Source: Palsa-504 sp963819785 (GTDB lineage: Bacteria > Actinomycetota > Actinomycetes > Streptosporangiales > Streptosporangiaceae). From it: a stretch of DNA of 64,000 nucleotides. The notes beneath the pieces are model-generated. The model did no database searches. It was not told the DNA's origin and was given only the letters and a program-made list of their open reading frames with translations. This document shows positions 60,513 to 64,000 of this stretch, piece after piece. Where the stretch lies: contig CAWFXW010000028.1 in NCBI GenBank assembly GCA_963819785.1, forward strand, positions 1 to 64,000, in the 5' to 3' direction. How positions within the stretch are numbered: the stretch's first letter is position 1; each line of letters opens with the position of its first letter. The translations under genes and the position numbers were made by a program.

Positions 60513-61949
60513 ATGGCCAGTGGCGGAGTCGATGAATTCCTCGGCATCCCGTACGCCGCTCCCCCGGTCGGCGCGCTGCGCTGGCAGCCGCCGCAGCCGG
60601 CTCCTAGCTGGTCGGGCGTGCGGGCCGCGACGGCGTTCGCGCCGCACTGCCCGCAGGCGGCCTCGCCCTTCGGCCAGGCCAGCACGTCGGAGAACTGCCT
60701 GTTCCTGAACGTCTTCACGCCCGCGGGCGGCGGCAATCACCCGGTCATGGTGTGGATCCACGGCGGCGCGCTGGTGACCGGCGAAAGCGATGACTACTCC
60801 CCCACCGGGCTGGTGGCAGACGGCGTGACCGTGGTCACCATCAACTACCGGCTCGGCGCGCTCGGCTTCCTGGCCCACCCGGCGCTGGCCGACGCGAGCG
60901 GCCAGTCCGGCGACTACGGGCTGATGGACCAGCAGGCCGCCTTGCGCTGGGTGCAGCGCAACATCGCCAGCTTCGGCGGCAACCCGCATAACGTGACCGT
61001 GTTCGGTGAGTCCGCGGGCGGCCTGTCCACCCTGTCCCAGGTGGCGTCGCCGCAGGCCAGAGGACTGTTCGAGCGGGCGATCGTGGAGAGCGGTTCGTAC
61101 AACCTGACGCAGGCCTCGCTGGCCAGCGCGCAGACCGCGGGCGAGGCGTTCGCGACCAAGACGGGCTGCGCCAGCCAGACCGCGGCCTGCCTGCGCAGCC
61201 TGCCCGTCTCAACCATCCTGGCCAGCGAGAACGCCGTCGGCTATACCCCGAACATCAACAGCGAGGTGCTGCCCGAGTCGCTCGGTACCGCGTTCGCCAC
61301 CGGCAACTTCAACCGGGTGGAGATCATCAACGGGACCAACCGCGATGAATGGCGGCTGTTCGTGGCGCTCAGCGAGCTCGAGGGCAACCCGGTCACGGCG
61401 TCGAACTACCGGGCCATGATCTCCTCGACGCTCGGGGTTCCCCCGGCGGCGGCCGCGATCATCGCGGCCAGGTACCCGCCGGCCGCGTACCCCAGCCCGT
61501 CCGTGGCGCTGGGCGCGATGGGCACCGACGCGATCTTCGCCTGCCCGGCGCTGACCATCGACCAGTCGGTGTCGAAGTTCGTGCCGACCTTCGCCTACGA
61601 GTTCAACGACGAGAACGCGCCGGAGCTCTTCCTGCCGCCGGTCAGCTTCCCCTACGGCGCGGCCCACGCGTCCGAGATCCAGTACCTGTTCTCGTTGCCG
61701 ACGGCCGCCTTCGGCAAGGCGCTGACGGCGTTGCAGCAGCAGCTCGCGGCGACCATGAAGGGGTACTGGACGAACTTCGCGACGCGCGGGATCCCGACGT
61801 CGTTCGGCACGCCGTTCTGGCCGCTGTTCATCGGGCTCAACCAGGCCGTCGAGTCGCTGGTGCCGCCCAGGCCGCAGCCCGAGAACAACTTCGGCGCCGT
61901 GCACAACTGCGTGTTCTGGACCGCGCTGGAAGCGGCGGCAGCGGCTTAG
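60513..61949 (+). CDS. type B carboxylesterase/lipase lacking a signal peptide
   Basis: 478 residues from ATG 60513. Type B carboxylesterase motifs: SENCLFLNVFTPAG, MVWIHGGALVTGE with the oxyanion hole, nucleophile FGESAGGLS, and an end at HNCVFWTALEAAA; the catalytic histidine is in PYGAAHASEIQYLF. Homologues are secreted and open with a signal peptide and a ...GAVQGS strand. Here homology starts at GGVDEFLGIPYAAPPVGA and nothing upstream looks like a signal peptide. So either the N-terminus is deleted or the protein is cytoplasmic. The catalytic domain is otherwise complete. Confidence 0.88.
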   Translation: MASGGVDEFLGIPYAAPPVGALRWQPPQPAPSWSGVRAATAFAPHCPQAASPFGQASTSENCLFLNVFTPAGGGNHPVMVWIHGGALVTGESDDYSPTGLVADGVTVVTINYRLGALGFLAHPALADASGQSGDYGLMDQQAALRWVQRNIASFGGNPHNVTVFGESAGGLSTLSQVASPQARGLFERAIVESGSYNLTQASLASAQTAGEAFATKTGCASQTAACLRSLPVSTILASENAVGYTPNINSEVLPESLGTAFATGNFNRVEIINGTNRDEWRLFVALSELEGNPVTASNYRAMISSTLGVPPAAAAIIAARYPPAAYPSPSVALGAMGTDAIFACPALTIDQSVSKFVPTFAYEFNDENAPELFLPPVSFPYGAAHASEIQYLFSLPTAAFGKALTALQQQLAATMKGYWTNFATRGIPTSFGTPFWPLFIGLNQAVESLVPPRPQPENNFGAVHNCVFWTALEAAAAA

Positions 61950-63391
61950 GGCGTGCCCCCGGAGGCGGCCGGCTCGATCTGCAGGCGTGGCCGGCCGTTT
62001 TCCGGGGTCGCGGGGCGCGCGCGCGGGAAGGTGACGGTCACGCTCAGGCCGCCGCCGGGCATGGAGCGGGCGGTGATGGTGGCGGCATGCGCGGTGGCGA
62101 TGGCCCGGACGATGGACAGTCCGAGCCCGTGTCCGTCCCGGTAGCTGGCCCGGCGCCGGTCGAGCCGCTGGAAGGGCTGGAAGAGGCGGTCGACGTCAGC
62201 CGGCGGGACGAGCGGCCCGGTATTCGTCACCGACAGGACGGCCTGGCCGTCCCTGGTCGCGGTGCTGACCTCGACCAGGCCGCCGCCGACGTTGTGCCGG
62301 ACGGCGTTGGCGAGCAGGTTGGCGACGAGCCGTTCGACGAGCAGCGGGTCGCCGTCGACGGTCGCCTGCTCGGCTATCTCGCCGATGTGGATCCCGGCCG
62401 CCATGGCCTCGGGGGCCAGGCCGGCCAGGGCCGTGCCGACGGCGCCGGCCAGGTCGACGGGTTCGGAGTCATTCAGCCCGCTTTCGCTGCTGGCCAGGGT
62501 GAGCAGGGCCTCGATCAGGCGGGCCTGCTCATCGCTGGAGGCGAGCACCTCCCGGGCGGTGGAACGCCACGCGGTGTTCGTCGTGTGCGGGTCATCGAGG
62601 GCGACCTGGAGGAGGGTGCGTTCGGCGGTCAGGGGGGTGCGCAGCTCGTGGGAGGCGTTGGCGACGAAGTGCCGCTGCGCCTCGAAGGCGGCTTCGAGGC
62701 GCGCGAAGAGGCTGTCCAGGGTGTCCCCGAGCTCCTTGAGCTCGTCTTGCGGTCCGTCCAGGGCGAGGCGCTCGTGCAGGCTCGCGGAGGAGATCCGCCG
62801 GGCCGTTCGGGTGATGGTCCGGATGGGCCGCAGCATCCGGCCGGCCACCAGCCAGCCGGCCAGCAGGGCGAGCACGGCCACGACGGCCAGGGCGATTCCG
62901 GAGTTGACCACGAGCTGGTGTGAGTCGACCGCGCGCTGCGCGGCCTGGACCGTCCCGGCCTGCTCCAGCTGACGCACGGACTGGGCCAGCTGATGGACGG
63001 TCTGGGCCAGCTGGTGCTGGTCCTGGGTCAGCTGGTGTTCGGCGTTGATCAGCTGCTGGTCCCTGGTCACGATCGGGCTCGCGAACCCGCTCGGGAGCGA
63101 GCCCGCGGACGGGCTCGAGGGCAGCACGCCCAGCTGGTTCTGGGCCTCGGCCAGCTGCTGCTGGGCCTGGAAGAGCTCTTTGGGAAGCGTTTGTGCCAGC
63201 GAGGAAGGAAGGTGGAGGTTCTCGATGGGCGCGGCGCTCGGGACCTTCGGTATGGGAGGTGTCTTGTATCGGGTCGCCGCCTCGAACAGGACATAGGTGA
63301 TGGCCACCAGCGCGCCGCCGAAGAGGAGGAACAGGGCGCTGTACACCGTGGTGAGCCGCAGCCGGGCGGTGCGGCGAGGCAATCTCATCAC
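61946..63391 (-). CDS. sensor histidine kinase
   Basis: 481 residues. First membrane helix about residues 14-38, external region to 163, second helix 164-184, HAMP about 185-238, dimerisation histidine at 248 in NASHELRTPL, and GHKL ATPase with NLLANAVRHN and GHGLGLSIVRAIA. The external region has a glutamine-rich heptad pattern (QQLAEAQNQLG; HQLTQDQHQLAQTVHQLAQS), so a coiled coil is likely. Overlaps the response-regulator stop as ATGA, so the pair is co-translated. Signal unknown. Confidence 0.92.
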   Translation of the reverse strand: MMRLPRRTARLRLTTVYSALFLLFGGALVAITYVLFEAATRYKTPPIPKVPSAAPIENLHLPSSLAQTLPKELFQAQQQLAEAQNQLGVLPSSPSAGSLPSGFASPIVTRDQQLINAEHQLTQDQHQLAQTVHQLAQSVRQLEQAGTVQAAQRAVDSHQLVVNSGIALAVVAVLALLAGWLVAGRMLRPIRTITRTARRISSASLHERLALDGPQDELKELGDTLDSLFARLEAAFEAQRHFVANASHELRTPLTAERTLLQVALDDPHTTNTAWRSTAREVLASSDEQARLIEALLTLASSESGLNDSEPVDLAGAVGTALAGLAPEAMAAGIHIGEIAEQATVDGDPLLVERLVANLLANAVRHNVGGGLVEVSTATRDGQAVLSVTNTGPLVPPADVDRLFQPFQRLDRRRASYRDGHGLGLSIVRAIATAHAATITARSMPGGGLSVTVTFPRARPATPENGRPRLQIEPAASGGTP

Positions 63392-64000
63392 TGGCCTCCG
63401 ATGCGGTAGCCGCGCTCGCGGACGGTCTCGATCAGCGGCGGGTCACCGAGCTTGGCGCGCAGCCGGTTGATCGTGGCTTTGACGGTGGTGGTGAACGGGT
63501 CGGTCGCCTCGTCCCACACTCGTTCGAGCAGTTCCTCCGCTGATACGGGCCTTCCCTCGGCGGCGAGCAGGCATTCCAGGACGGCGAACTCTTTCGGGCT
63601 GAGCGGCAGGCGTCGTCCGGCGCGGCTCGCGAGACGCTTCTCCGGGTCCAGGGTCAGGTCGCGGTAGCCGAGGTGTTCGGGCTTCGGAGCGCCGGGGCGG
63701 CGGCCGAGCGCCTGGACCCGGGCGACCATCTCGGAGAAGTCGAACGGCTTGGGGAGGTAGTCGTCGGCGCCCAGGCCGAGCCCCTCGACCCGGTCCTTGA
63801 CCGAACTGGCCGCGGTGAGCATCAGGACCCGGCTCTCACAGCGCTCGGCGGCCAGGGCGCGGCAGATCTCGTCGCCGTGGGTGCCGGGGAGGTCCCGGTC
63901 CAGCACCACCACGTCGTAGCGGCTGGCGCCCAGGCGAGCGAGGGCATCATCGCCGTCCAACGCGACGTCGACGATCATCCCGTAGCGGCGCAGCCCCGCC
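63388..64000 (-). CDS. OmpR-family response regulator (partial, 5' end outside window)
   Basis: The frame is open at the window edge; the visible part begins within the receiver domain (RRYGMIVDVALDGDDAL). Phospho-acceptor region YDVVVLDRDLPGTHGDE, conserved lysine in DYLPKPFD, and a winged-helix DNA-binding domain (LSPKEFAVLECLLAAEGRPV, TVKATINRLRAKLG, RGYRIGG). Only about 15-30 N-terminal residues are missing. Partner of the kinase that follows it. Confidence 0.93.
   Translation of the reverse strand, partial: AGLRRYGMIVDVALDGDDALARLGASRYDVVVLDRDLPGTHGDEICRALAAERCESRVLMLTAASSVKDRVEGLGLGADDYLPKPFDFSEMVARVQALGRRPGAPKPEHLGYRDLTLDPEKRLASRAGRRLPLSPKEFAVLECLLAAEGRPVSAEELLERVWDEATDPFTTTVKATINRLRAKLGDPPLIETVRERGYRIGGQ

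Overview
This is about 64 kb of very GC-rich DNA from a high-GC Gram-positive (Actinomycetota). The evidence is codon usage with G or C at almost every third position, many GTG starts behind GGAGG-type ribosome binding sites, and the gene order dapA-rnj and ftsK-rodZ-like-rimO-pgsA-cinA-clgR-like, which I know from Streptomyces and relatives. I cannot name a genus. I saw no rRNA, tRNA, CRISPR array or complete transposon.

Layout. (1) 1-9.4 kb: an amino-sugar and cell-wall recycling locus in visible decay. anmK and murQ are divergent and look intact. Around them lie an MFS gene with two internal deletions, a LysR gene cut off at the anmK stop codon, and a peptide ABC operon. That operon has a deleted binding-protein gene, a permease lacking its 5' end, an ATPase with a frameshift, an ATPase fused to a GNAT domain, and a serine hydrolase broken by a 22-bp tandem duplication. 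(2) 9.4-11.1 kb: a DUF222/HNH (13E12-type) gene lies antisense against the end of that operon. (3) 11.2-13.0 kb: lysS between two ~38-bp direct repeats. (4) 13-18 kb: an XRE regulator with a divergent drug-efflux MFS, a small conserved gene, TenA, and a conservon-like histidine kinase preceded by a short coupled leader ORF. (5) 18-24 kb: two APC amino-acid permeases and a STAND/TPR protein. (6) 24-30.3 kb: a ROK regulator divergent from a sugar ABC operon ending in a family 3 N-acetylglucosaminidase, with a palindromic operator between them. (7) 30-45 kb: membrane protein, Rrf2 regulator, then the chromosomal core (clgR-like, cinA, rimO-pgsA in one reading frame, rodZ-like, ftsK, rnj, dapA), interrupted by a dehydrogenase, a DinB-like protein and an AraC regulator. 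(8) 45-49.2 kb: Usp-like protein and a PadR-ATPase-FtsX export module. (9) 49.5-56.7 kb: two LpqY-like binding proteins, a LacI regulator with its operator, and SugABC-like transport genes; the ATPase gene carries a +1 shift. (10) 56.7-64 kb: a ParB-like/phosphoesterase/membrane-protein operon, a PfkB kinase, an orphan small gene, a carboxylesterase lacking a visible signal peptide, and a two-component system running off the end.

Working together: the anmK/murQ/Dpp/GNAT/serine hydrolase genes and the ROK-ABC-NagZ operon 15 kb away fit one theme, uptake and breakdown of muropeptides and GlcNAc-containing fragments. This resembles the Bacillus murQ-murR-murP-amiE-nagZ cluster with ABC import replacing the PTS. 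The LpqY/SugABC-type genes with LacI and a PfkB kinase form a separate sugar theme (trehalose or a related disaccharide, inferred).

Caution: at least three genes (dppD, the GNAT part of dppF, sugC) are interrupted by single-base differences, two of them in short G/C runs. These may be sequencing errors rather than real lesions. The larger deletions and the 22-bp duplication cannot be explained that way unless the assembly is wrong.
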